Source: an uncultured Paracoccus sp. (GTDB taxonomy: Bacteria; Pseudomonadota; Alphaproteobacteria; Rhodobacterales; Rhodobacteraceae). Taken from it: a stretch of 45,055 nucleotides of DNA. Within the stretch, counting starts at the first letter, position 1. The number at the start of each line of letters is the position of its first letter. Shown here piece by piece: positions 22,007 through 30,240 of the stretch. The stretch covers positions 1 through 45,055 of the forward strand of contig NZ_CANKWH010000022.1 in NCBI RefSeq assembly GCF_947487305.1. Direction: 5' to 3'. The position numbers and the translations under genes were made by a program. The notes below the pieces were generated by a model, which saw only the letters and a program-made list of their open reading frames with translations, searched no databases and was not told the DNA's origin.

Positions 22007-23422
22007 TCAGCCGCGCAGCTTCGGCAGATCGGCCAGCGCATCTGCCCAGGACCCGGTCAACGCCGGGTCGGGCTGGAATTCGGCGGCGGTATCGGGCGGG
22101 GTCAGCACCTCTTCCCCGGCGCCGGTCGCTGCCATCAGGCCAAGACGGGCGGCACCGAAGGCGCCCCCGGCCTCTGCCCCGGCGGGGCGCAGGATCGGCA
22201 GGCCGGTCGCCTGCGCCAGCATCGACAGCCACAGGTCGGATCGCGCGCCGCCGCCCATGGCGATCAGCGCATCGGCACCGCCGCCTGCAGCCTTCAGCGC
22301 AGCCATGTTCTCGGCCAGCGCTAGCGCCACGCCTTCAAGCACCGCGCGGGTCAGGTCGTTGCGGCGATGCGCGGCGGCGAGGCCCTGGAACTGGCCGCGG
22401 ATCGCGGTGTCGTTCAGCGGCGTCCGCTCACCCGAGAGATAGGGCAGGAAGCGCACCGCACCCGGCGCGGCCACCGGGCCAAGCCCGGCCAGCAGATCGC
22501 CGGGCTTGCCGCCCACGATCCGCGCCCACCAGTCCAGCGCCGAGGCGGCGGACAGCATCACCCCCATCTGGTGCCAGCGCCCCGGCAGGGCATGGCAGAA
22601 GGCATGGACGGCGGTTTCGGGGGCGGGGCAGAAGCGGTCGGTCGCGGCGAAGATGACGCCCGAGGTGCCAAGCGAGACAAAGCCGAGACCGGGGCCGGAG
22701 ATGCCGGCGGCGATGGCGGTGGCGGCATTGTCGCCCGCACCTCCCGCGACCGGGATGCCGGCGGGCAGACCCAGCTCGGCTGCCAGATCGGCGCGCAGCC
22801 GGCCCGAGGGCGCGCTGCCCTCGACCAGCGCCGGCATTTGGGCGCGGGTCATGCCTGTGGCGGCAAGCAGTTCGTCGGACCAGTCGCGGGCGGCGGGATC
22901 GAACCAGGCCGTGCCCGAGGCGTCCGACATCTCGCCCACATGTTCCCCGGTCAGCCACAGCCGCAGGTAATCCTTGGGCAGCAGCACCCGGGCGGTGCGG
23001 GCAAACTGGTCGGGCTCGTGCCGGGCCATCCAGACCAGCTTGGGCGCGGTGAAGCCGGCAAAGACGATATTGCCGCTGATCCGGCGAAAGCGCGGGTCGG
23101 CGTCCAGCGCCGCCGCCTCGGCATGGGCGCGGCCATCGTTCCACAGGATCGCCGGGCGCAGCACCGTGTCGCCCGCGTCGAGGCAGATCGCGCCATGCAT
23201 CTGGCCCGAAAGGCCGATGCCCGCGACCCGGTCCAGCGCCACGCCCAGTTCCGCGATGGCGCTGCGGCAGGCGGCGATCCAGTCGGCAGGGTCCTGTTCG
23301 GACCAGCCGGGTTGCGGATTGCTGACGGACAGCGCGGCGTGGCCGGTGGCAATGATGGCCTGATCGTCACCGATCAGCGCCGCCTTTACCCCCGAAGTGC
23401 CAAGATCAAGACCCAGAAACAT
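22007..23422 (-). CDS. xylB: Xylulokinase (FGGY family)
   Basis: A 471-residue sugar kinase phosphorylating D-xylulose to xylulose 5-phosphate. The ATPase fold begins MFLGLDLGTSGVKAALIGDD (phosphate-binding loop). GLSGQMHGAICLD and ILWNDGRAHAEA are the XylB substrate-pocket motifs, and GGAGDNAATAIAAG and MGGGARSDLWLSMLA form the C-terminal half. Start ATG 23422 lies inside the upstream ROK gene (17-nt overlap), so the two are coupled. No xylose isomerase is in the window, and specificity among ketopentoses or other sugars is inferred only from family likeness. Confidence 0.92.
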   Translation of the reverse strand: MFLGLDLGTSGVKAALIGDDQAIIATGHAALSVSNPQPGWSEQDPADWIAACRSAIAELGVALDRVAGIGLSGQMHGAICLDAGDTVLRPAILWNDGRAHAEAAALDADPRFRRISGNIVFAGFTAPKLVWMARHEPDQFARTARVLLPKDYLRLWLTGEHVGEMSDASGTAWFDPAARDWSDELLAATGMTRAQMPALVEGSAPSGRLRADLAAELGLPAGIPVAGGAGDNAATAIAAGISGPGLGFVSLGTSGVIFAATDRFCPAPETAVHAFCHALPGRWHQMGVMLSAASALDWWARIVGGKPGDLLAGLGPVAAPGAVRFLPYLSGERTPLNDTAIRGQFQGLAAAHRRNDLTRAVLEGVALALAENMAALKAAGGGADALIAMGGGARSDLWLSMLAQATGLPILRPAGAEAGGAFGAARLGLMAATGAGEEVLTPPDTAAEFQPDPALTGSWADALADLPKLRG

Positions 23423-24581
23423 GCTGACGGTTATCGGCGATTTGCGCAGCCTGCGCCAGAGGGTGCGGCAGCGACAGCGCGCCATCGGGGAGGAAGACAT
23501 GCGACAGGGGCAGGGCCGCCGCGCCCAAGGTTCGGGCAGCGCGGCCAAGCGTGCCGGTCAACACCGGCAGCGGGTCCAGGCCGGCCGCAGGCAGGCGAGT
23601 GATCGCCGCGCGGGTTTCCTCGACCAGCAGGGTTCGCGTGTCGGGCGGAAGAGCGCCATCGAGCACCACCGCGCCCAGATCGGCAAGCGCGGCGCTGGTC
23701 ACGGCGGCCCAGGCCATGGCCTCGCCCGCCTGCCGCGCCCAGTGCCGTTCCGCTTCGGGGGGGGCACTCCAACCGGCATTGTCCGGGGGCAGGTGATGCC
23801 CGATCATCCCCTCGAGTTGCAGGACCGAGGCATGGTCCAGCACCTGTCCGCCGATCGGTGAGGGCATCGAGCCGATGGCCCCGGCATTGCGATGCGGGCC
23901 AAAGCGCAGCTTGCCATCCAGCACCAGCCCGCCGCCGGCGAAATGGGCGATATAGATATAGAGGAAATCCTCGGGCAGATCGCGGCGGCCAAAGGTCAGT
24001 TCGGCCGCGCAGGCGCAGGTGCCGTCATTTTCCAGCCAGACCGGGAAGGGCAAGCCTGCCGCCAGCTCGGCCCGCAGGTCGCGCCCGCGCCAGCCCGCCA
24101 TTTCCGCGCCCCAGTCCCACAGCTGAAAGGGACTAGCAATGCCAAGACCGGCGATCCGGCCTCGCTGATCCGGGGGCAGGGCGTCGATGAAGCTGGCGAT
24201 GGCATTGCGGGCGAAGCCGGCCACTCGGTCGGGGTCGGGATGGGGATGCACCTCTTGCCGGTGCATCCGGATGGTGCCGGTGAAATCGACCAGCGCCAGT
24301 TCGGCCAGCCGCCGGCCAACCTTGAGGCCTAGGAAGAAGGCGCCATCCGCCGCAAGCGACAGCGGCGTCGAGGGTTGGCCTACGCGACCGCGAATCGCCG
24401 CGCCCTCGCCAATCAGACCCAGATCAATCAACTGTCTTGAGATATTTGTTGCAGACTGCGCGGAAAGCCCGGTGGCTGCGGCAATTTCCGCGCGGGATTT
24501 TGGACCTTCGCGGCGCAGCAAAGCCAGAACAAGCCGTTCATTATTGCTGAATTTTGCCTCTGTCATGGTCGCTTGCGGCAT
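23406..24581 (-). CDS. ROK-family transcriptional regulator (FrcR/XylR-like)
   Basis: A 391-residue repressor. The N-terminal winged helix (residues 10-60: NNERLVLALLRREGPKSRAE, then LSAQSATNISRQLIDLGL) is joined to a ROK sugar-binding domain. The ATP-binding glycine motif is degenerate and the CxCGxxGC zinc motif of ROK kinases is absent, so it should bind sugar without phosphorylating it. GAGAGGAGGA precedes ATG 24581. It is divergent from frcBCAK and upstream of xylB; it probably controls both through the palindrome at 24602. In Sinorhizobium a ROK gene occupies the same place beside frcBCAK. Confidence 0.92.
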   Translation of the reverse strand: MPQATMTEAKFSNNERLVLALLRREGPKSRAEIAAATGLSAQSATNISRQLIDLGLIGEGAAIRGRVGQPSTPLSLAADGAFFLGLKVGRRLAELALVDFTGTIRMHRQEVHPHPDPDRVAGFARNAIASFIDALPPDQRGRIAGLGIASPFQLWDWGAEMAGWRGRDLRAELAAGLPFPVWLENDGTCACAAELTFGRRDLPEDFLYIYIAHFAGGGLVLDGKLRFGPHRNAGAIGSMPSPIGGQVLDHASVLQLEGMIGHHLPPDNAGWSAPPEAERHWARQAGEAMAWAAVTSAALADLGAVVLDGALPPDTRTLLVEETRAAITRLPAAGLDPLPVLTGTLGRAARTLGAAALPLSHVFLPDGALSLPHPLAQAAQIADNRQHVSGS

Positions 24582-24601
24582 GGTCTGTCCTCCTCTCAAC
24601 A

Positions 24602-24619
24602 TTAATTCAACCGAATTGA
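24602..24619. promoter_or_regulatory. Palindromic operator candidate between the ROK gene and frcB
   Basis: TTAATTC (24602-24608) and GAATTGA (24613-24619) are inverted arms with one mismatch around AACC. The AT-rich dyad lies about 20 nt from the ROK start and just before a TTGACA at 24624 that could serve frcB. Confidence 0.5.
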
Positions 24620-24632
24620 TTTATTGACAAGA

Positions 24633-24687
24633 GGGAATCGAATGTGGTTGCTTGTTCCTGTCGCGGGACAACGATTCCCGTATCGGG
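24633..24687 (+). promoter_or_regulatory. Leader stem-loop of frcB with an alternative hairpin
   Basis: GGGAATCG (24633-24640) pairs with CGATTCCC (24672-24679). Immediately inside, TTGTTCC (24652-24658) pairs with GGGACAA (24665-24671, one G-U), leaving an 11-nt bulge. A competing hairpin, CCCG-TAT-CGGG (24677-24687), shares the CCC of the outer stem and ends just before the GGAGGAG ribosome binding site. Confidence 0.5.
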
Positions 24688-24701
24688 TTGGAGGAGAGAA
24701 C

Positions 24702-25730
24702 ATGACCCTGAAGACGATTTTCCGCGCCTCGCTGGCCGGTTCGATCCTGGCTTTCACGGCCAGCGGCGCCTTTGCGCAGGATGCGGTGAAGGCCTGCCTC
24801 ATCACCAAGACCGACACCAACCCCTTCTTCGTGAAGATGAAGGAAGGGGCCGAGGCCAAGGCGGCCGAGCTGGGCGTCGAGCTGAAATCCTATGCCGGTC
24901 AGGTCGATGGCGACAACGAGGCGCAGGTCGCCGCGATCGAGGCCTGCATGACCGATGGCGCCAAGGGCATCCTGATCACCGCCTCGGATACCGCCGCCAT
25001 CGTCGACTCGGTCAAGGCCGCGCGCGATCAGGGTATACTCGTTATCGCGCTCGATACGCCGCTTGACCCGATCGATGCGGCTGACGCGACCTTTGCCACC
25101 GACAACTTCGCCGCCGGCGAGCTGATCGGCAAATGGGCCGCCGCCACCATGGGGGCCGAGGCCGCCAATGCCAAGATCGCGCTGCTGGATCTTGCGATCT
25201 CGCAACCCTCGGTCGACGTGCTGCGCGACCAGGGCTTCCTGCAGGGCTTTGGCGTCGACCTGGGCGATGCCTCGAAATGGGGTGACGAAACCGATCCGCG
25301 CGTGGTCGGCCATGAAGTCACCGCCGGCAACGAAGAGGGCGGGCTGAAGGCGATGGAGGCGCTGCTGGCCAAGGATCCCGAAATCAACCTCGTCTATACC
25401 ATCAACGAACCTGCCGCTGCCGGTGCCTACGAAGCGCTGAAGGCCGTGGGCAAGGAAGGCTCGACCCTGATCGTGTCGGTCGATGGCGGCTGCCCGGGCG
25501 TCGCCAACGTCAAGGACGGCATCATCGGCGCCACCTCGCAGCAATACCCGTTGCAGATGGCCTCGCTGGGGATCGAGGCCATCGCCGCCTATGCCAAGGA
25601 CGGCACCAAGCCGGCACCGACCGAGGGCAAGGACTTCTTCGACACCGGGGTGACGCTGGTCACCGACAAGCCGGTCGATGGCGTCGAGTCGGTCGATACC
25701 GCCAAGGGCACCGAACTCTGCTGGGGCTGA
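24702..25730 (+). CDS. frcB: Fructose ABC transporter, periplasmic binding protein
   Basis: A 342-residue periplasmic sugar-binding protein. Residues 1-25 are a signal peptide ending GAFAQ. The mature sequence closely follows remembered Sinorhizobium FrcB: ACLITKTDTNPFFVKMKEGA, ELKSYAGQVDGDNEAQVAAI, DATFATDN, QPSVDVLRDQGF, INEPAAAGAYEALK and IVSVDGGCPGVANVKDG, ending ELCWG. The known system takes up fructose, ribose and mannose. GGAGGAGA precedes ATG 24702. It is first of four genes, and the long intercistronic hairpin after it fits its usual higher expression. Confidence 0.95.
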   Translation: MTLKTIFRASLAGSILAFTASGAFAQDAVKACLITKTDTNPFFVKMKEGAEAKAAELGVELKSYAGQVDGDNEAQVAAIEACMTDGAKGILITASDTAAIVDSVKAARDQGILVIALDTPLDPIDAADATFATDNFAAGELIGKWAAATMGAEAANAKIALLDLAISQPSVDVLRDQGFLQGFGVDLGDASKWGDETDPRVVGHEVTAGNEEGGLKAMEALLAKDPEINLVYTINEPAAAGAYEALKAVGKEGSTLIVSVDGGCPGVANVKDGIIGATSQQYPLQMASLGIEAIAAYAKDGTKPAPTEGKDFFDTGVTLVTDKPVDGVESVDTAKGTELCWG

Positions 25731-25769
25731 GCCCGGCGGACCGCGCAAGCGGTCGCGCATGAATCGATG

Positions 25770-25795
25770 AAAGGGCGGCCATCGCGCCGCCCTTT
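25770..25795 (+). other. Intercistronic hairpin after frcB
   Basis: AAAGGGCGGC (25770-25779) pairs with GCCGCCCTTT (25786-25795), 10 bp with a 6-nt loop, and no T-run. Such elements after binding-protein genes protect the upstream mRNA and lower downstream expression. Confidence 0.7.
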
Positions 25796-25831
25796 GCACA
25801 GGGTCCGGGGTGCAGAAGAAGGAGGGCTCCC

Positions 25832-26905
25832 ATGACGGATAATACCAAGCCGGCGACAGGGTTCGAGGAGGGGCTGAAAGGCGCCTCGGAGACCGTCGCG
25901 GAATTTCGCGAGGAGAAATCCCTCGTCAAGAAGATCCAGCACTGGCTGCACCAGACACCCTCGGCCGTGCCGATGATCGTGCTGGTGGTGTCAGTCATTG
26001 TTTTCGCTCTTTTGTCGGATAACTTCTTCCGCGCCACCACCATGTCGACCATCCTGCAGCAGATCGCCATTGTCGGCATCATCGGCTGCGCCCAGACCAT
26101 CGTGATCCTGACCGCAGGCATCGACCTGTCGGTCGGCGCCATCGCGGTGTTTTCCTCGGTGCTGATGGGGCAACTGACCTTCCGCTTCGGCATTCCCGCG
26201 CCGCTGGCCATCGTGATCGGGCTGGCGCTTGGCACGGCGATGGGGGCCTTGAACGGCTATCTCATCTCGCGTCTGAAGCTGCCGCCCTTCATCGTGACGC
26301 TGGGGACATGGCAGATCTTCCTGTCCTCGAACTACATCTTCTCGAAGAACGAGACCATCCGCAGCCAGGACATCGCCGAGGCCGCACCGGCCCTGCAATT
26401 CTGGGGTAACGCCATCCAGCCGGGCGGGGTCAAGGTGCTCTATGCCGTGTTCCTCTTGATCGTGCTGGTGGCGGTGATGGCCTATGTGCTGCGCCATACC
26501 GCCTGGGGCCGTCATGTCTATGCCGTGGGCGATGATGCCGAGGCCGCGAAGCTCGCCGGGGTGCAGACGAACAAGATCCTGTTGCAGGTCTATGCGCTGG
26601 CCGGGCTCTTCTGCGCGATCGCGGGCTGGGTGATGATCGGCCGCTTCGGTTCGGTTTCGCCCACCGCCTCGACCGGGGTTCTGGGCAACATCCAGTCGAT
26701 CACCGCCGTGGTGATCGGGGGGATCTCGCTCTTCGGCGGGCGCGGCTCGATCGTCGGCATGTTCTTCGGGGCGCTGATCGTCGGCGTCTTCGAGATGGGC
26801 CTGCGGCTGGTCGGCACCGACCCGCAATGGACCTTCTTCCTGATCGGCGTGCTGATCATCTTCGCCGTCGCCGTGGACCAGTGGATCAGAAAGGTGTCGT
26901 CATGA
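25832..26905 (+). CDS. frcC: Fructose ABC transporter, permease
   Basis: A 357-residue inner-membrane permease of the RbsC/FrcC type with about eight to ten helices after a 48-residue charged N-terminal arm. Family motifs are TAGIDLSVGAIAVFSS, LNGYLISRLKLPPFIVTLGT, GRHVYAVGDDAEAAKLAGV (the EAA-like coupling loop for the ATPase) and GGISLFGGRGSIVGMFFGAL. AAGGAGGG precedes the ATG. Its stop overlaps the frcA start (ATGA). Confidence 0.95.
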   Translation: MTDNTKPATGFEEGLKGASETVAEFREEKSLVKKIQHWLHQTPSAVPMIVLVVSVIVFALLSDNFFRATTMSTILQQIAIVGIIGCAQTIVILTAGIDLSVGAIAVFSSVLMGQLTFRFGIPAPLAIVIGLALGTAMGALNGYLISRLKLPPFIVTLGTWQIFLSSNYIFSKNETIRSQDIAEAAPALQFWGNAIQPGGVKVLYAVFLLIVLVAVMAYVLRHTAWGRHVYAVGDDAEAAKLAGVQTNKILLQVYALAGLFCAIAGWVMIGRFGSVSPTASTGVLGNIQSITAVVIGGISLFGGRGSIVGMFFGALIVGVFEMGLRLVGTDPQWTFFLIGVLIIFAVAVDQWIRKVSS

Positions 26906-27675
26906 CCGAACCCATTCTTTACGCCCGCAATCTCGTCAAGCGCTATGGCAAGGTGACGGCGCTGGATCATTGCGACTTCGACCTGATGCCGGGCGAGATC
27001 CTTGCCGTGATCGGCGATAACGGCGCGGGCAAGTCCAGCCTGATCAAGGCGCTGTCCGGCGCGGTCCAGCCCGACGAGGGCGAGATCACGCTGGAAGGCC
27101 AGAAGGTGCAGTTCGGCTCGCCCATCGACGCCCGCGCCCATGGCATCGAATGTGTCTATCAGACGCTGGCCATGTCGCCCGCGCTGTCCATCGCCGACAA
27201 CATGTTCATGGGCCGCGAACTGCGCAAACCCGGCATCATGGGCCAGTGGTTCCGCCAGCTTGACCGCCCGCGGATGGAGGCCTTTGCCCGGGCCAAGCTG
27301 AACGAGCTGGGGCTGATGACCATCCAGAACATCAACCAGGCGGTGGAAACGCTGTCCGGTGGTCAGCGCCAGGGCGTGGCGGTGGCGCGTGCGGCGGCCT
27401 TTGGCTCGAAGGTGGTGATCCTCGACGAGCCGACGGCGGCGCTGGGGGTTAAGGAAAGCCGCAAGGTGCTGGAGCTGATCCGCGATGTGCGCTCGCGCGG
27501 CATTCCGATCATCCTCATCAGTCACAATATGCCGCATGTGTTCGAGGTGGCGGACCGCATCCACATCCACCGGCTTGGTCGGCGCTTGGCGGTGATCCGG
27601 CCGAACGATTACTCGATGTCGGACGCGGTGGCGTTCATGACAGGTGCCAAGGTCCCGGAAGAGGTCGCGGCATGA
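26902..27675 (+). CDS. frcA: Fructose ABC transporter, ATP-binding protein
   Basis: A 257-residue single-domain ATPase. Walker A is GDNGAGKSS (38-46), the Q-loop region is CVYQTLAM, the signature LSGGQRQ is near 150, and Walker B is VVILDEPTAAL, then the switch histidine in LISHNM. It is half the length of RbsA/XylG, which carry two ATPase domains, and matches FrcA, so it must homodimerise on FrcC. It overlaps frcC and frcK by 4 nt each. Confidence 0.95.
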   Translation: MTEPILYARNLVKRYGKVTALDHCDFDLMPGEILAVIGDNGAGKSSLIKALSGAVQPDEGEITLEGQKVQFGSPIDARAHGIECVYQTLAMSPALSIADNMFMGRELRKPGIMGQWFRQLDRPRMEAFARAKLNELGLMTIQNINQAVETLSGGQRQGVAVARAAAFGSKVVILDEPTAALGVKESRKVLELIRDVRSRGIPIILISHNMPHVFEVADRIHIHRLGRRLAVIRPNDYSMSDAVAFMTGAKVPEEVAA

Positions 27676-28313
27676 GGCAGGCGGGGGACGGGGGGCAGGT
27701 GCCCCCGTCCCTCGGACTTGCCTCGGATTATTTCGAGCAAGGCGAGGGACAGTCGCTGCTGGCGCGGCTCGGGCACATGCCCGGGCCGCGTTCGGTCATC
27801 GCGCTGGCGGGCGCACCGGGTTCGGGAAAATCGACCCTGGCCGAGGCGCTGGTCGCGCGCCTGCCCGGCGCGGTGCTGCTGCCGATGGACGGGTTCCATC
27901 TGGATGACCGGGTGCTGGACGCGCGCGGTCTGAGGTCGCGCAAGGGCGCGCCCGAGACCTTCGATGCGGCGGGCTTTGTCGCGCTGCTGGGCCGGGTGCG
28001 GGCCGGGGGCGAGGTGGTGTTCCCGATCTTCGACCGCAGCCGCGAAATCGCCATTGCCGGGGCGGGGGTGATCGAGGCCGACACCCGGCTGGTGGTGGTC
28101 GAGGGGAACTACCTGCTGCTTGATCGCGACCCGTGGCGGGGGGCCAGCTTTGACCTCACGGTCATGCTGGACGTGCCCGAGGCCGAGCTGCGCCGACGGC
28201 TGACGGCGCGCTGGCAGGGTTATGGCGCGGATGTCGAGGCACATCTGCAGAATGACATGACCAATGCGTTGACCGTCATCCGCGAGTCGCGGAAGGCCGA
28301 TCTAGTCCTCTAG
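27672..28313 (+). CDS. frcK: P-loop kinase of the fructose operon
   Basis: A 213-residue phosphoribulokinase/uridine-kinase-like protein. Walker A is GAPGSGKST (47-55). LLPMDGFHLDDRVLD and PIFDRSREIAI are typical of the pantothenate/uridine kinase-like FrcK subgroup, and VVVEGNYLLLD is the Walker B region. In the frc system the fourth gene is a putative kinase of incoming sugar; activity is not well proven. It begins with a 4-nt overlap with frcA and ends with a 12-nt tail-to-tail overlap with the MFS gene. Confidence 0.9.
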   Translation: MRQAGDGGQVPPSLGLASDYFEQGEGQSLLARLGHMPGPRSVIALAGAPGSGKSTLAEALVARLPGAVLLPMDGFHLDDRVLDARGLRSRKGAPETFDAAGFVALLGRVRAGGEVVFPIFDRSREIAIAGAGVIEADTRLVVVEGNYLLLDRDPWRGASFDLTVMLDVPEAELRRRLTARWQGYGADVEAHLQNDMTNALTVIRESRKADLVL

Positions 28314-29528
28314 CCGGGTCATCAACAGCCAGGCCAGCCCCGAACAGATCAGCGTTGCCGTCATGATCGGCAGCGCCGTGCCGTTGTAGAGCAGGCCGAT
28401 CGGTGCCGCGATCAGCGTGGCAAGGATGGTCGAGATCGCCGCGACGATCGAGGCCGCCATGCCGGCGATATGGCCCATCTGTTGCAGCGCCAGCGCGTTG
28501 AGGTTGCCGAAAGTCACCCCGGCCATCGAAAAGACGCTGACTGCCCAGAAGAAGAAGAACGGGAACTCCAGCCCCGGTGGCAGCAGTCCACCGGCGAACA
28601 GGACCAGCATGACCGAGGACACGATGGTCTGCATGACATAGGCCCATTTCGCCATGCGCCGCATGCCGACCTTGACCACATAGACCGCGTTCAGCACCGT
28701 GCCGAGGCCCGAGATCAACGCCATGGCCGCAAACCAGGCGGGGAACTGGTCGCCGCGCCCGTAAGCCTCACCGAACAGCTGCTGGGCGCTGCTGAGCAGG
28801 CCGAACATCTGGCCGAAGCCGAGGGTCATGATGATCGTGGCCAGCATCACCTGTCGGTTCGACAGCACCTCGCGCGCGGCGCTGGCCAGCGTCGCGACCT
28901 TCAGCGGGCGGCGGCGGGAGGGCGGCAGGGTCTCGGCCTGACGCAGGTTCAGCCACAACCCGCCGACCAGCGCAAAGACGAGGAAGGCGCCGAAGACGCC
29001 ATGCCAGCCGGCGAACCAGATGATCCCCTGGCCCATGGCCGGGGCCAGCGCCGGCACGATGATGAAGATCATCATGACGAAACTGGTGATCCGCGCCATC
29101 TCGCGCCCCTCGTAGAGGTCGCGCACCAGCGCCAGCCCGACGATGCGCGGACCGGCCGCGCCCAGACCCTGCACGAAGCGGCAGATGAGCAGGAATTCCA
29201 GCGAATTGGCGAAGATCGCGGCAATGGCGGCGGCGGCATAGATGATGAAGCCGAGCGTGATCGCCCGCTTGCGGCCAATGGCGTCCGAGATCGGGCCGGC
29301 AAACAGCGTGCCGATGCCCATGCCCGCCACGAAGGAGGTCAGGATCAGCTGCGCGCGGTTCACGTTGTCGGGTGTCAGCGCCGTCGCGATCTCGGGCAAT
29401 GCGGGCAGCATCGCGTCGATGGAAAAGGCGATGGTGGCGAAGAGAAAGGCCAGCATCGCGATGAATTCAGGCAGCGGCAGCCGTTCGACCGGATGCGCCT
29501 CGAAATGGGTTTTATGGGACGAGTCCAT
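28302..29528 (-). CDS. MFS drug/metabolite exporter, Bcr/CflA family
   Basis: A 408-residue transporter with 12 predicted helices. After a short soluble N-terminus come LPEFIAMLAFLFATIAFSID and MLPALPEIATAL, characteristic of Bcr/CflA, then motif A-like GPISDAIGRKRAITLGF and, in helix 4, RFVQGLGAAGPRIVG. It is an inner-membrane proton antiporter; relatives export bicyclomycin, chloramphenicol or sulfonamides, but the substrate here is unknown. ATG 29528 (MDSSHK) has an AAAGG site. It is convergent with frcK with overlapping ends and has no separate terminator. Confidence 0.93.
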   Translation of the reverse strand: MDSSHKTHFEAHPVERLPLPEFIAMLAFLFATIAFSIDAMLPALPEIATALTPDNVNRAQLILTSFVAGMGIGTLFAGPISDAIGRKRAITLGFIIYAAAAIAAIFANSLEFLLICRFVQGLGAAGPRIVGLALVRDLYEGREMARITSFVMMIFIIVPALAPAMGQGIIWFAGWHGVFGAFLVFALVGGLWLNLRQAETLPPSRRRPLKVATLASAAREVLSNRQVMLATIIMTLGFGQMFGLLSSAQQLFGEAYGRGDQFPAWFAAMALISGLGTVLNAVYVVKVGMRRMAKWAYVMQTIVSSVMLVLFAGGLLPPGLEFPFFFFWAVSVFSMAGVTFGNLNALALQQMGHIAGMAASIVAAISTILATLIAAPIGLLYNGTALPIMTATLICSGLAWLLMTRLED

Positions 29529-29595
29529 GGCAATCGCCTTTCGGATAGACCGCGGCACTTACTTCCGGATTGCAGATTCTGCAAGTCCTGTCGTG

Positions 29596-30240
29596 TCAGC
29601 CGGGATTTTGGGCCGTCTCGGACAGCTCGTCGATGACATTCTGCCAAAGGCTCGCAGGCTGGGCACCGCTGACCGCGTGGCTGTCGGCGATGATGAAGGT
29701 GGGGACCGAGTTGATGCCACGCTCACGGGCATGCATCTCGCGCGCGGCGACCGTGTCGCGGTCGGCATCGCTGGCCAGAAGCCGGGCCAGCATCTCGCCG
29801 TCCATGCCGGCCTTGGCACCGATCTCGGCCAGCACGCCCGCGTCGCCAATGTCGCGGCTTTCCTGCCAGTGCGCCCTGAGAAGCCCCGACATGACCCGGC
29901 TTTGCGCGCCCTCGATCCCGGCCCAGTGCATCAGCCGATGCGCGTCGGTGGTGTCGGGCTGGCGCAGCACCGGGGCGAGGTTGAGGCCCAGTGCCGCCGC
30001 GCGCTCGGCCACCGGACCCATGACCTCGGCGGCCCGGTCGCCGAACTTGGCGCGCAGGTAATCGCCCCGGTCCATGCCCTCGCGCGGGAATTGCGGGTTC
30101 AGGCGGAAGGGATGCCAGATCAGCTGGAACGGGTGATCGGGGCGCGATTCCAGCGCCCGGTCCAACTCGGCCTTGCCGATCAGGCACCAGGGGCAGACGG
30201 GATCGGCGAAGATGTCGAGGGTGACGGGCTGGGTGGTCAT
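29596..30240 (-). CDS. DsbA-family oxidoreductase, FrnE-like
   Basis: A 214-residue thioredoxin-fold protein with an inserted helical domain. The redox motif CPWC is at residues 16-19 (DIFADPVCPWCLIGKAELDRAL), and the cis-proline loop is INSVPTFIIADSHAVSGAQP. It lacks a signal peptide, so it acts in the cytoplasm, as FrnE proteins do (disulfide exchange or isomerase chemistry, often linked to oxidative stress). It overlaps the upstream acyl-CoA synthetase by 4 nt (ATGA), implying one transcript, but no metabolic link is evident. Confidence 0.92.
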   Translation of the reverse strand: MTTQPVTLDIFADPVCPWCLIGKAELDRALESRPDHPFQLIWHPFRLNPQFPREGMDRGDYLRAKFGDRAAEVMGPVAERAAALGLNLAPVLRQPDTTDAHRLMHWAGIEGAQSRVMSGLLRAHWQESRDIGDAGVLAEIGAKAGMDGEMLARLLASDADRDTVAAREMHARERGINSVPTFIIADSHAVSGAQPASLWQNVIDELSETAQNPG

